A DNA stretch of 64,000 nt, from assembly GCA_935421135.1 (NCBI GenBank), contig OW285187.1, positions 35,714,818-35,778,817 on the forward strand, in the 5' to 3' direction. The stretch is from Bugulina stolonifera. Taxonomy: Eukaryota > Bryozoa > Gymnolaemata > Cheilostomatida > Bugulidae. The notes beneath the pieces were generated by a model that was given only the letters and a program-made list of their open reading frames with translations, was not told the origin of the DNA and did not search any database. The position numbers and the translations under genes are program-made. The stretch's first letter is position 1, and each line of letters starts with the position of its first letter. This document shows, in pieces, positions 13,801 through 24,959 of this stretch.

Positions 13801-16800
13801 CTGCACTGCACTGCACTGCACTGCACTGCACTGCACTGCACTGCACTGCACTGCACTGCACTGCACTGCACTGCACTGCACTGCACTGCACTGCACTGCA
13901 CTGCACTGCACTGCACTGCACTGCACTGCACTACACTACAACTACAACACAACACCTAATAAACTACACCCTGCAGTTTTCCTCTGGTGGGGAACATTCA
14001 CACAGTAAACACACATTTGTAAACTCCATTTGTCCTTCCTAAGAGACATGAATCTCTGGAACGATGTCTGCGTAGTTCCATAAATAGAAATATAGACGAA
14101 TATGCCGTGGATAGCCACTCCCCATATTGTATGCCTCACACGTGGGTCCAAGGGTAGAAACTTCTTAGGTCTAAAATACAATGTATATAGGTATATATGT
14201 TGTAGGTACAAGGTGCTGCACGAAAGGACAACTCCATTAGGTAAAAATTACTACGAGAGAGAACAACTTTATCATGTACAAAACATTACGAGAGAGAACA
14301 ACTTCACTAAGTAAGAAGTATTGCTAGAGGTTACAGGTAGTCTGGAAGGTTCTATATCATACTCAAGCAAATCCAGGCGGCCACTGATTCTGTTGGCTTC
14401 CCAGACAGCAGCAAATCCGCCGGCCTCAACACCTCCATAGATGAGCACCAATAGTATTCCTCCTACCATAATGATCAGTTGTAATGTGTCTGTCCACAGA
14501 ACGGCCTTTAATCCTCCCTGTAATACATGATATGGAGCATGCAAAGCTATGGTGGTGTCAGGTGGCCTGTGTGTTAATTGTGTACAGTGGACTACTTGGT
14601 CTAGCTGGGTGCTGCCTATACTACCTATACGCCTGAAAGATATTAGTGTGGGATAATATTTTAATTACAAATAGTAGTACGAGACGCATTTTTATTTAGA
14701 TTTATTACCTAATATTTCGTTACTTGTCCAAGTAACATCAACAGAGGATAAATAAAGTTATGGAAATTAAAGTATTCAATTTTTGAGGATTTGACCATTC
14801 TAGTCAGTTAGGTAACACTTTTAGCTTCAAGATGATATGCAAATTGACTATATTTACTTTATTTACTTCAGTGTAATCAGACTGTAAAGTTTATATATTG
14901 CCAAAAATGCTCAGCTATTCAACAATAGGTGAATAAGTGACGTCACTTGTTCAGGTTATCACTAGTGCGATCAAGCGCACGTTGACTACTAGTTCTATGA
15001 GCCGCGCAAACACTGATTGTTCTAATGCAAATTACTATGAATCACCGGTCTATATTTAGTATTCATGCAACATGTACAGTGTACATAGCTTAATTCTTCA
15101 ACTACTAATGTGTGAAGGGATTTCTACTTTTGTCCCGATGATTTGCTGAAATTTGTCAATGAACATGGGCTTGCTTACAATTGGTTTTAATAGGTCAACT
15201 AGTCATGTGCACTAGTACAATAAACTAAACTATAATATTGTAAACAGCATTATTCCCACAGTAACAATGGTAGCAATTGACCTATTTATAACTAACACTC
15301 TCTCATTGGTTGTCTTTGTTTCTTTGTTCAACTATGTGAATGCTCTTTCATATTGAACAGACAAGTGACATCAATGAACAGTTGGAAATTCCTGGCAAAA
15401 TTTCCTGAGCTTTTACAAAATCACTATATTTCAACGATTTTTGGGGTTCAAATACAGCCATTTGTACATGTTCAACCAAGTCAAGTTGCATATCATTTTG
15501 AAACCCAAAATATGAACTTACTAACTAAAATACCTATATTTTGAATCTTGTACTACTTTAAGGGCTACTTTATAGGTGTCTTCGCGACCTCTTGGACGGA
15601 CCCGGGTCGCAAATAAAAATTACAAGATGGCCGTCCGACTCAGGTCAGAAGGGTTATTGGCCCGGGATTTTGCTTGGCCGGACGAAACCATCCCCAGCTC
15701 ATCGGCACACCTGATTTCTTCGCACGAAAATGAGGATTTTGCTTTTGGCCCAGGCCAGTGTGTTCGCTACCCTGTAACGGATGTGTGCCAGAAAATATTT
15801 TTGTAAATCGGCCTGGGTCTGAAGTTTAAGTCGCGAAGACACCTTATATAATAGAAGTACATTAAAGAAAAGAAAGCTAAGAGAGTGGATTAGGTTAAGA
15901 GTAAAGCTACAAAGTTATTTACACAATAGAGTTACAAGTTGAAAGGATAAAGTTATACTTCAAAGGCTAAATGTTATACACCTATAATACACCTGTAATA
16001 CACCTATAATACACCTATAATACACCTATAATACACCTATAATACACATAGAATACACCTATAATACACATAGAATACACCTATAATACACCTATAATAC
16101 ACATAGAATACACCTATAATACACATAGAATACACCTATAATACACATAGAATACACCTATAATACACCTATAATACACCTATAATACACCTATAATACA
16201 CATAGAATACACCTATAATACACATATAATACACATAGAATACACCTATAATACACATAGAATACACCTATAATACACATAGAATACACCTATAATACAC
16301 CTATAACACACATAGAATACACCTATAATACACCTATAATACACCTATAATACACCTATAATACACATAGAATACACCTATAATACACCTATAATACACA
16401 TAGAATACACCTATAATACACATAGAATACACCTATAATACACATAGAATACACCTATAATACACCTATAACACACATAGAATACACCTATAATACACAT
16501 AGAATACACCTATAATACACATAGAATACACCTATAATACACATAGAATACACCTATAATACACCTATAATACACCTATAATACACATAGAATACACCTA
16601 TAATACACCTATAATACACATAGAATACACATAGAATACACCTATAATACACCTATAATACACATAGAATACACCTATAATACACCTATAATACACATAG
16701 AATACACTAAGTATACACCTATTTTTAATACACATATAATACACCTATAATACACCTATTATAATACACTTATAATACACCTATAACACGCCTATAATAC

Positions 16801-19800
16801 ACCTATAATTATACACCTATAATTATACACCTATAATTATACACCTATTAATACACCTGTACTGTTAGAATATGATATTGCTATATTACATGTATATTCC
16901 AACAGTTTATAACTACAGCCATCACTACAGGCATCAAACCTGACCACTATGTTACATGTATAGTTATATAATATTATGATGATACAGCAGTTTATCTGTT
17001 TGCCCTTCCTTGGTATACATGGCTGTGTTACACTTGCCAGCAAGATGTTATCTATATATAGCGGTGTTGTATACCAGTACAATACCTCAACTTGTTCTAT
17101 GTGTATTATACATGTAGGTATATCCTATAAAATATCCTATTCCTTAGCATTCATCCCTGAGATGTTTTTATATGGAATATTGGTCAATGTTATAAATGCC
17201 TATCAAAGAGATGTGGATATTTCATTACTGCTGGTACCTACCTACATACATTGTATATACATGACATGGTCAGTATCAGGTGTTGGTGTAGTAAACAGGT
17301 AAATACACCACTATGATAGAGAAAATGCATGGAGCGCTATATTCACCATGGAGGCCTATGACAGATAAGTTGGTAACCATATAGCCTACTGTACAGTCTA
17401 AACATTACATAACCCTCTCTTAGATATCAGTAATTAACACTATAATATAACCTCTAGTTCAAAGAAATGAAATGAAAGGTTCAGTGCTTTCCCTCCACAT
17501 ATGCATATGATCTACATGTATGTGTGTAGAATATACTAGTAACTTCAGAATATACATGTATGTCTATAATACTTACTAATACAGTGTATATGATAGCTAC
17601 AGCTGCCACAGATAGTATAGCCAGCCAGATATTCATTCCTGTTGCTAAAAGTATTGAGAACAAAAAACATCAAACTGGTTCAGCCAGTTAATATAACACA
17701 ACACAACACAACGCAACCCAACCCAACACAACACAACGCAACACAACACAACACAACACAACCCAACACAACACAACGCAACGCAACACAACACAACGCA
17801 ACACAACGCAACGCAACGCAACACAACACAACACAACACAGCACGACACAACACAATACAATACAATACGATACCTGCAGTTATAGAGCAATGCAAGACC
17901 ATACTTGCCTGCAGCTATAGATAACACAGGGTTATACTTACCTGCGGCTATCGATAACGCAGGACCGTACATAATCAGTGAAGAAAACATCAGCTGTAAC
18001 ATAATGAAGCTGAATTTTAATAAAGTCAGTAATACCTGCGTTATTAGTAGGCTATATAGGCCTACATGTATATACATGTATATACATGTACATACATGTA
18101 TATACATGTATGTACATACATGTATATACATGTATATACATGTATATACATACATGTATATACATGTACATACATGTATATACATGTATATACATGTATA
18201 TAAATGTATATACATGTATATACATGTATATACATGTATGTACATACATGTATATACATGTATATACATGTATGTACATACATGTATATACATGTATATA
18301 CATGTATATAAATGTATATACATGTATATACATGTATATACATGTATGTACATACATGTATATACATGTATATAAATGTATATACATGTATATACATGTA
18401 TATACATGTATGTACATACATGTATATACATGTATATACATGTATATACATACATGTATATACATGTATATACATGTATATACATTTATATACATGTATA
18501 TACATTTATATACATGTATATACATGTATATACATGTATGTACATACATGTATATACATGTATATACATGTATATACATTTATATACATGTATATACATG
18601 TATATACATGTATGTACATACATGTATATACATGTATATACATGTATGTACATACATGTATATACATGTATATACATGTATATACATTTATATACATGTA
18701 TATACATGTATATACATGTATGTACATGTATATACATGTATGTATATACATGTATATACATGTATATACATGTATGTACATGTATGTACATACATGTATA
18801 TACATGTATATACATGTATGTACATACATGTATATACATGTATATACATGTATATACATTTATATACATGTATATACATGTATATACATGTATATACATG
18901 TATATACATGTATATACATGTATATACATGTATATACATGTATATACATGTATATACATGTATATACATACATGTATATACATGTACATACATGTATATA
19001 CATGTATGTACATACATGTATATACATGTATATACATGTATATAAATGTATATACATGTATATACATGTATATACATGTATGTACATACATGTATATACA
19101 TGTATATAAATGTATATACATGTATATACATGTATATACATGTATGTACATACATGTATATACATGTATATAAATGTATATACATACATGTATATACATG
19201 TATATACATGTATATACATTTATATACATGTATATACATGTATATACATGTATGTACATACATGTATATACATGTATATACATGTATATACATGTATATA
19301 CATGTATATACATGTATATACATGTATATACATGTATGTACATACATGTATGTATATACATGTATATACATGTATGTACATACATGTATATACATGTATA
19401 TACATGTATATACATGTATATACATGTATATACATGTATATACATGTATGTACATGTATATACATGTATGTATATACATGTATATACATGTATATACATG
19501 TATATACATGTATATACATGTATATAAAATATAAGTTTATTGTTCATGTTTATGTTTATTCATAAACATAATTTATAACTTGCTCAGTTATTAAACTTAA
19601 AGCTCTATTTTAGAACTCACATGAGTTTTATATTTCATTAATACATCTATACAATCAAATAAGGTTTGAGATGATCTTTACATAGCTGGATCTTTTGTGT
19701 TGAATTAAAAACTAAATTGAGACCTAGTCAGAGCAACCTTCTCAGTGACGGTAATATGAGTTAACTAGGCATCAGTATGCTGCAGCACTGTTCATTCCAA

Positions 19801-21389
19801 CTCCACACACCCAAATATCAAGGAAGACGAGAGTTGCATTGTATATTAAAACATGCCAAATAAATTAATTTACTCAAAATAAAAACCTATTGTTCAGAGC
19901 TTAGTTGGCATTGGTACTTACAACATGTACAGGTATATAATATTATGTTTTCATGCCAGTTAAAACTAAATAGACATTTCATACGTACTGTATGTGTAGC
20001 ACTAATTCACGGGACTGAAAATGCTATTATATTACTGTAACGGTGTGCTGTTGAAATGTTATAGTGATGATTTATACTTACTATACTGGTAACTGTACCT
20101 CACACACGCTCAGGATATGTAAGTCTACATACAGCAAGTGATTATAGCGCATGTAACAGAGACATACTGTACACATGTAGTAACTTACCCCTTGAAACAT
20201 GCCTGTCCCAACCATCATGTATTTGATTGTTCTCCCATAGCGAAGCTCTATGTACTAAAATTGAGATAATGACACGTGTACATACAGTGTACGTTTTAAT
20301 GCACGTACACACAGAAGGATCAAGTGTTTTCTGGGTGTTCATCTGTGTAACCTGGGTAAACTGTCATACTGTATGGGTAGATGGGTGGAGAGAACGACCG
20401 CCCCTCCACCAATTACACCATGTACATGTATGTTTGAGAACGACCGCCCCTCCACCAATTACACCATGTACATGTATGTTTGAGAACGACCGCCCCTCCA
20501 CCAGTTACACCATGTACATGTATGTTTGAGCGCTCTGTAACTAAAATTTAGTTTTCTAGAAGGGAATAACCAGTAATTGTACCCTACCTTGAAGTCAATT
20601 TTAGTACTTATACAGACTAGGGGGTTTGGCCATTGTTTTATATAATTCCTTGCTAATAATACATCATTAAATAGACTAGAGATTCAAACGATTATTGTAC
20701 AATATACTAAATTAACATACAATGTAATTATGTGATTATGTTCTTTTATTAATAAATAACCAAAGATTTGTATCTCGTTACCTTCCTTGTACCACAATTA
20801 TATGAAGAATAGTAAAATGAAAAGCACATACATGTACATTGTATAGTGACTGTTGAGAAGCATTAGTTTCACATTGAAATGAGGTGTAGCAGGTAATACA
20901 CTCTTACCTTGTACAAACTAAACCCACCAAGTCTACGGAAGGCCGGCAGGTAGAACTTAGCAGATATTATTACTCCAATTGGTTTGAATATGAAACTATA
21001 CAGGATTATAGTACCAAAACTGTATACTTCTCCTGGCAGCCCGATCAGTGTTAGTGAAGATACAAAACTGTAAATATATCATAATAAAACAGCCATTGGC
21101 AGAATGGAACGAGTTTCATCTCTGTTTGCTACTCAAAGCCGCATGTACGAGTTCGAGTGTATTTTAACTCTGTTATGATAACATAATGTGCATTATTGAG
21201 CTGAACATACCTGGCTACAAGACTGCATGCTACAGGAAACCAGTGCATCCCTTTGTCAGCCAATAGATATTCTTTGGTAGTTCTCTGTTTACCTCCAGTA
21301 CAGGCATAGTAGAACCCGATGGCAGCAGAGAGAGACAATATAATACCCAGAACCAGATAGTCTGGCCACGTGAAGTATGCTTGATCCAT
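10830..21389 (-). CDS. SLC5 gene 1: sodium-coupled monocarboxylate/vitamin transporter-like
   Basis: Fifteen exons on the minus strand: 21389-21211, 21067-20908, 20254-20189, 17993-17942, 17644-17577, 14517-14363, 14170-14015, 13499-13370, 13233-13145, 12763-12580, 12478-12361, 11998-11836, 11580-11480, 11327-11206, 10913-10830. They sum to 1827 nt (608 aa) without a frame break. The start is the ATG of [15 protein letters not shown], just before the first hydrophobic helix. SLC5 marks include [67 protein letters not shown] and FTMGIFMP. The family cotransports Na+ with small carboxylates or vitamins at the plasma membrane through a LeuT-type fold; the true substrate is unknown. In the helix after exon 9 it has [11 protein letters not shown] where genes 2 and 3 have STISSILNAGA, so substrate handling may differ. 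It ends TSI, a class-I PDZ-type tail. It is head-to-head with gene 2. Confidence 0.9.
10953..11166. repeat. 11-bp minisatellite, about 19 copies
   Basis: Unit TAGTGAGTATA, in the last intron (exon 14 to 15) of SLC5 gene 1. Read on the plus strand each unit contains GTGAGTAT, a donor-like string, but the gene is on the minus strand. Confidence 0.92.
12061..12362 (-). repeat. 38-bp minisatellite carrying the exon-11 splice donor, 8 copies
   Basis: On the gene strand every unit begins CAGTGT|GTAAGY, the same string that forms the real exon-11 donor at 12361/12360. The exon's last 6 bases plus its donor are thus repeated eight times downstream in the intron. Since 38 is not a multiple of three, successive donors would change frame. 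Confidence 0.85.
13669..13931. repeat. Pure (CTGCA)n pentanucleotide array, about 53 copies
   Basis: Nearly perfect 5-bp repeats in the exon 7-8 intron of SLC5 gene 1. The unit contains palindromic TGCA. The open frames on both strands come only from the repeat. Confidence 0.97.
15574..15844. mobile_element. 271-bp MITE with CpG-rich ends
   Basis: Perfect 15-bp inverted ends AGGTGTCTTCGCGAC (15574-15588 and 15830-15844), flanked by TAT on both sides (15571-15573, 15845-15847). It lies in the exon 5-6 intron of SLC5 gene 1. The short length, inverted ends and CpG-rich body unlike its surroundings point to a non-autonomous DNA transposon. A 3-bp duplication would fit a PIF/Harbinger-like group, but this is weak. 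Confidence 0.65.
15974..16852. repeat. 11-bp minisatellite with two alternating variants, about 80 copies
   Basis: Units ACACCTATAAT and ACACATAGAAT are mixed irregularly, with decaying ends at 16700-16852. Located in the exon 5-6 intron of SLC5 gene 1. Confidence 0.93.
17696..17870. repeat. Pentanucleotide array (ACAAC / GCAAC / CCAAC)
   Basis: AACACAACGC-type 5-bp repeats in the exon 4-5 intron of SLC5 gene 1, directly beyond the duplicated exon-4 donors. Confidence 0.93.
17871..17975 (-). repeat. Three copies of the exon-4 end plus splice donor of SLC5 gene 1
   Basis: The real donor reads GCCGCAG|GTAAGT (exon end 17942). Beyond it on the gene strand lie two diverged copies of the last ~24 exon bases plus the donor: GCTGCAG|GCAAGT (exon-equivalent end 17909) and ACTGCAG|GTATCG (17875). 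The spacings are 33 and 34 bp. Use of the second site, which has a GC-type donor, would add exactly 11 in-frame codons. Confidence 0.75.
18063..19527. repeat. 1.46-kb palindromic satellite, 10-bp unit TATACATGTA
   Basis: About 145 copies of a self-complementary unit, with variants that insert TATGTACATA or change one base (TATAAATGTA and its mirror TACATTTATA). Because every unit is a palindrome, all six frames stay open for hundreds of codons; none is a gene. It lies in the exon 3-4 intron of SLC5 gene 1. Confidence 0.97.
20390..20527. repeat. 46-bp tandem repeat, exactly 3 copies
   Basis: Units start GAGAACGACCGCCCC and end CATGTACATGTATGTTT. The third copy differs at one base (CAGTTACACC for CAATTACACC). 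Located in the exon 2-3 intron of SLC5 gene 1. Confidence 0.92.
20615..20665. repeat. Fragment of an interspersed repeat shared with 42.55-42.62 kb
   Basis: GGGGTTTGGCCATT and ATTCCTTGCTAATAATAC recur in the SINE tail region at 42553-42620, with the order and orientation of the two blocks changed. It is probably a relic of the same family. Confidence 0.45.
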
Positions 21390-21884
21390 GATGCTCCCTC
21401 TGTCCTCTCTAGATGCTACTAGATGGAAGGTTAGATGACAACTAGTATACACTTGTTATGTTATACAGTTATATCATACATGTATCTAGAACATCCATAT
21501 ACACTGTGCTACTATTAGCCTGGTTATATGTGCCAAGATACCAGTAAATCAATATCTACCAGGGGATACGAACCAGTCCCTCATGTGCCAACACATTGCA
21601 CATATTGTACTAGGGCTATTATCTATATGCTACATCATATTTGTATGCGCACACAATAGTATGACAATGCTACTCCAACAAACTTATATATTATATCATT
21701 ACAGCAGATTGTATCTGTAGAAAGTACATTCACTCTATTCAGTGCACTCAAGTCTCAAAGTTTGGATTACAATAATTGTTATTTAGCAGGATAATTCTCC
21801 ATTATCTATTCAGCCTTCTTACATCACACTAACAATACTTTTATTGTGAAGGTCTGAAATATGGTTCATTATATTATTGTATCT

Positions 21885-21898
21885 GTAACCATAGTAAC
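21885..21898. promoter_or_regulatory. RFX X-box-like site upstream of SLC5 gene 1
   Basis: GTAACCATAGTAAC matches the X-box consensus GTNRCC-N(0-3)-RGYAAC at every position. It lies 496 bp upstream of the gene 1 ATG. Similar sites precede genes 2 and 3. Confidence 0.45.
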
Positions 21899-22192
21899 AG
21901 ACATAAGCAGATCCCTAATAGAAATAATTATTTTAGTGCAAAGAACTGAAGCTACACTGCAAAAGGCAAGAAATGGTTTGAATAAATATAGCCTATGTGC
22001 ACACAAGACCATGTACAGGTAGCTAGAGACCTAGACTACATTAGCTTCCTATAATATAAAGTTAATTTTCCTCTCTTTGTATTCGATTGTATTAAATTGA
22101 CTAAATCAATTGCATATAATTAATAATCATTCATTAGCAATTTAGATAATTTGCCATGATGTATTTATACCAGCATTTTGTTCCCTATGCTT

Positions 22193-22635
22193 ACATGTTG
22201 GTCAGCTACCAGGTGTACATGTTGGCCAGCTACCAGGTGAACATGTTGGTCAGCTACCAGGTGTACATGTTAGCCAGCTACCAGGTGTACATGTTAGTCA
22301 GGTACCAGGTGTACATGTTGGCCAGCTACCAGGTGAACATGTTGGTCAGCTACCAGGTGTACATGTTAGCCAGCTACCAGGTGTACATGTTAGTCAGGTA
22401 CCAGGTGTACATGTTGGCCAGCTACCAGGTGAACATGTTGGTCAGGTACCAGGTGTACATGTTAGTCAGGTACCATGTGTACATGTTGGTCAGGTACCAG
22501 GTGTACATGTTGGTCAGGTACCAGGTGTACATGTTAGCCAGCTACCAGGTGTACATGTTGGCCAGCTACCAGGTGTACATGTTAGTCAGCTACCAGGTGT
22601 ACATGTTGGCCAGCTACCAGGTGTACATGTTGGTT
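22193..22635. repeat. 24-bp minisatellite, about 18 copies
   Basis: Unit GTACATGTTGGCCAGCTACC plus AGGT, with GGCC/GGTC/AGCC/AGTC variants that form a partial higher-order pattern. The 163-codon open frame follows from the unit being a multiple of three. Confidence 0.93.
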
Positions 22636-22756
22636 AAAAGCAGGTAATACATGATTTTTTTTTCAGCATTTTGAGGGTGAATGGCTGGCAATGACAGGCC
22701 ATTTATATTTATGATCTAGGACTATTTCACAACAGTCATAAACCTTTTTTTTTTAT

Positions 22757-22865
22757 TTTATGTGATGGTGACTAGAACAGCATTCTATCTTATGTGATGG
22801 TGACTAGAACAGCATTCTATCTTATGTGATGGTGACTAGAACAGCATTCTATCTTATGTGATGGC
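22757..22865. repeat. 32-bp tandem repeat, 3 copies
   Basis: Units read TTATGTGATGGTGACTAGAA followed by CAGCATTCTATC. The array sits in the gene 1-gene 2 intergenic region. Confidence 0.9.
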
Positions 22866-23127
22866 AATTTCCTTCCAAGAGTGTGAATGTGATGATATCC
22901 TTCTTCCTGTTGGTGTAAAGGAGGAATGACCACTGTGATGGTCTAGTTGTGGGCTAGCTATACACATGTAAGCTAGGAGAAAACCCTTGAAACAAGCTGC
23001 AGTCTACACTGTTGTTTTCTTATCTTCACAGATGAAGGAAACATAACTCCAAGGCTAATCAAAGAAAATATAATTTTGGAGCAACATTATTTTACTTTAG
23101 TTAGTGAGTGATCAAGCATTAAGTATA

Positions 23128-24163
23128 GAATACTGTGCAGGCTATAGAATGCTGTGCAGGCTATAGAATACTGTGCAGGCTATAGAATGCTGTGCAGGCT
23201 ATAGAATGCTGTGCAGGCTATAGAATACTGTGCAGGCTATAGAATACTGTGCAGGCTATAGAATACTGTGCAGGCTATAGAATACTGTGCAGGCTATAGA
23301 ATACTGTGCAGGCTATAGAATACTGTGCAGGCTATAGAATACTGTGCAGGCTATAAAATACTGTGCAGGCTATAGAATACTGTGCAGGCTATAGAATACT
23401 GTGCAGGCTATAGAATACTGTGCAGGCTATAGAATACTGTGCAGGCTATAGAATACTGTGCAGGCTATAGAATGCTGTGCAGGCTATAGAATGCTGTGCA
23501 GGCTATAGAATGCTGTGCAGGCTATAGAATGCTGTGCAGGCTATAGAATGCTGTGCAGGCTATAGAATGCTGTGCAGGCTATAGAATGCTGTGCAGGCTA
23601 TAGAATACTGTGCAGGCTATAGAATACTGTGCAGGCTATAGAATACTGTGCAGGCTATAGAATACTGTGCAGGCTATAGAATACTGTGCAGGCTATAGAA
23701 TACTGTGCAGGCTATAGAATACTGTGCAGGCTATAGAATACTGTGCAGGCTATAGAATACTGTGCAGGCTATAGAATACTGTGCAGGCTATAGAATACTG
23801 TGCAGGCTATAGAATACTGTGCAGGCTATAGAATACTGTGCAGGCTATAGAATGCTGTGCAGGCTATAGAATACTGTGCAGGCTATAGAATACTGTGCAG
23901 GCTATAGAATACTGTGCAGGCTATAGAATACTGTGCAGGCTATAGAATACTGTGCAGGCTATAGAATGCTGTGCAGGCTATAGAATACTGTGCAGGCTAT
24001 AGAATACTGTGCAGGCTATAGAATACTGTGCAGGCTATAGAATACTGTGCAGGCTATAGAATACTGTGCAGGCTATAGAATACTGTGCAGGCTATAGAAT
24101 ACTGTGCAGGCTATAGAATACTGTGCAGGCTATAGAATACTGTGCAGGCTATAGAATGCTTTC
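23128..24163. repeat. 19-bp minisatellite, about 54 copies
   Basis: Unit AGAATACTGTGCAGGCTAT, with a second variant AGAATGCTG. The G variant occurs in blocks (for example seven or more in a row near 23470-23600), which points to spread by unequal exchange. It lies 0.8-1.8 kb upstream of the gene 2 ATG. Confidence 0.97.
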
Positions 24164-24287
24164 TTATATTATCTCAATAGCCACAATTATAGTCTGAGAT
24201 CTCAACATACATGCATAATATTGTAACTGATTAACAAATATAGCCTGTGCTCCCTAGTACTAAGTATTCCTTACTCGACTTCACTGT

Positions 24288-24372
24288 GCGCGCACTGTAC
24301 GCGCACTGTACGCGCACTGTACGCGCACTGTACGCGCACTGTACGCGCAATGTACGCGCAATGTACGTACAA
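24288..24372. repeat. 11-bp CpG-bearing repeat, about 7 copies
   Basis: Unit CGCGCACTGTA, decaying to CGCGCAATGTA. It is a local cluster of CpG in CpG-poor DNA, about 600 bp before the gene 2 ATG. Confidence 0.88.
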
Positions 24373-24750
24373 TTTATCTGTGTATTATAAGATACATTTA
24401 TGCACATTAATAGATAACACCAGTATTGTACGTCTACCTTCACCATGCAGCTGTGGTGACCTCTTTCTCCTTGCTCTGGTTACCAGGGCTATTTTGAGCA
24501 TAGATTCAGGAAATTAAATTGACTGGTTGCCAAGCAAGATGGCTTAACAACAAATCTGATTTCTAACCTACATCATTTTCGTCAGCTTATCTTTATATGA
24601 TCATAGATATCTTGTGACAAATGGCAACATTGAAAATGCAAACATATAATATAGAAAAATATAAAGTACACAAACTTATATCTTATTCAATGGATGTGTA
24701 TAAGATTGTTACATGCTTACACTGAGTTACAGTATGAAGTGCTGTCACTT

Positions 24751-24764
24751 GTTGCTATGGTAAC
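24751..24764. promoter_or_regulatory. X-box-like site upstream of SLC5 gene 2
   Basis: GTTGCTATGGTAAC differs from the X-box consensus at one base (CT for CC in the first half). It lies 209 bp upstream of the gene 2 ATG. The equivalent position in gene 3 has GTTGCCATGGAAAC, followed in both by CATCACAGTCAC or a near copy and then by AGAATAT. Confidence 0.5.
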
Positions 24765-24849
24765 CCTATCACAGTCACTTTGAGAATATCCACATGTATG
24801 TATATATATATACCATGTTATATACAGTCATGAGCTTCCTCAATGTCAC

Positions 24850-24959
24850 ACAAACCACAGTAGAACTAGAGAGGGCTAGATGTTCATAACTAATCATAAT
24901 ATTACATATCAGGTGTGTACAGAGAAGTACAAAGAGAGCGATAAGTGCATAGTTGAGAT
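24850..24959 (+). promoter_or_regulatory. Proximal promoter/leader conserved with SLC5 gene 3
   Basis: CACAAACCACAGT and AGGTGTGTACAGAGAAGTA, followed by AAGAGAG and GATAAGTGCATAGTT just before the ATG, are also present at 43022-43164. This supports the ATG choice and suggests a shared 5' untranslated leader. Confidence 0.55.

Larger units (their letters stand above)
21390..24959. other. Divergent intergenic region between SLC5 genes 1 and 2
   Basis: About 3.6 kb separate the two start codons, so both promoters should lie here. The stretch holds the 24-bp, 32-bp, 19-bp and 11-bp arrays and two X-box-like sites listed separately. No coding exon was recognised. Confidence 0.6.

Noticed and set aside
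13596..14008. Open frames over the CTGCA array
   Set aside because: Low-complexity cysteine/histidine/valine repeats from a 5-bp microsatellite inside an intron of SLC5 gene 1.
15353..15544. 63-codon frame in intron 5 of SLC5 gene 1
   Set aside because: No splice context and no conserved motif.
17688..19565. Many open frames of up to about 350 codons on both strands
   Set aside because: All are tyrosine/isoleucine/histidine repeats from the palindromic 10-bp satellite.
23128..24163. CRISPR-like array
   Set aside because: Contiguous 19-bp units with no unique spacers, in a eukaryotic intergenic region.
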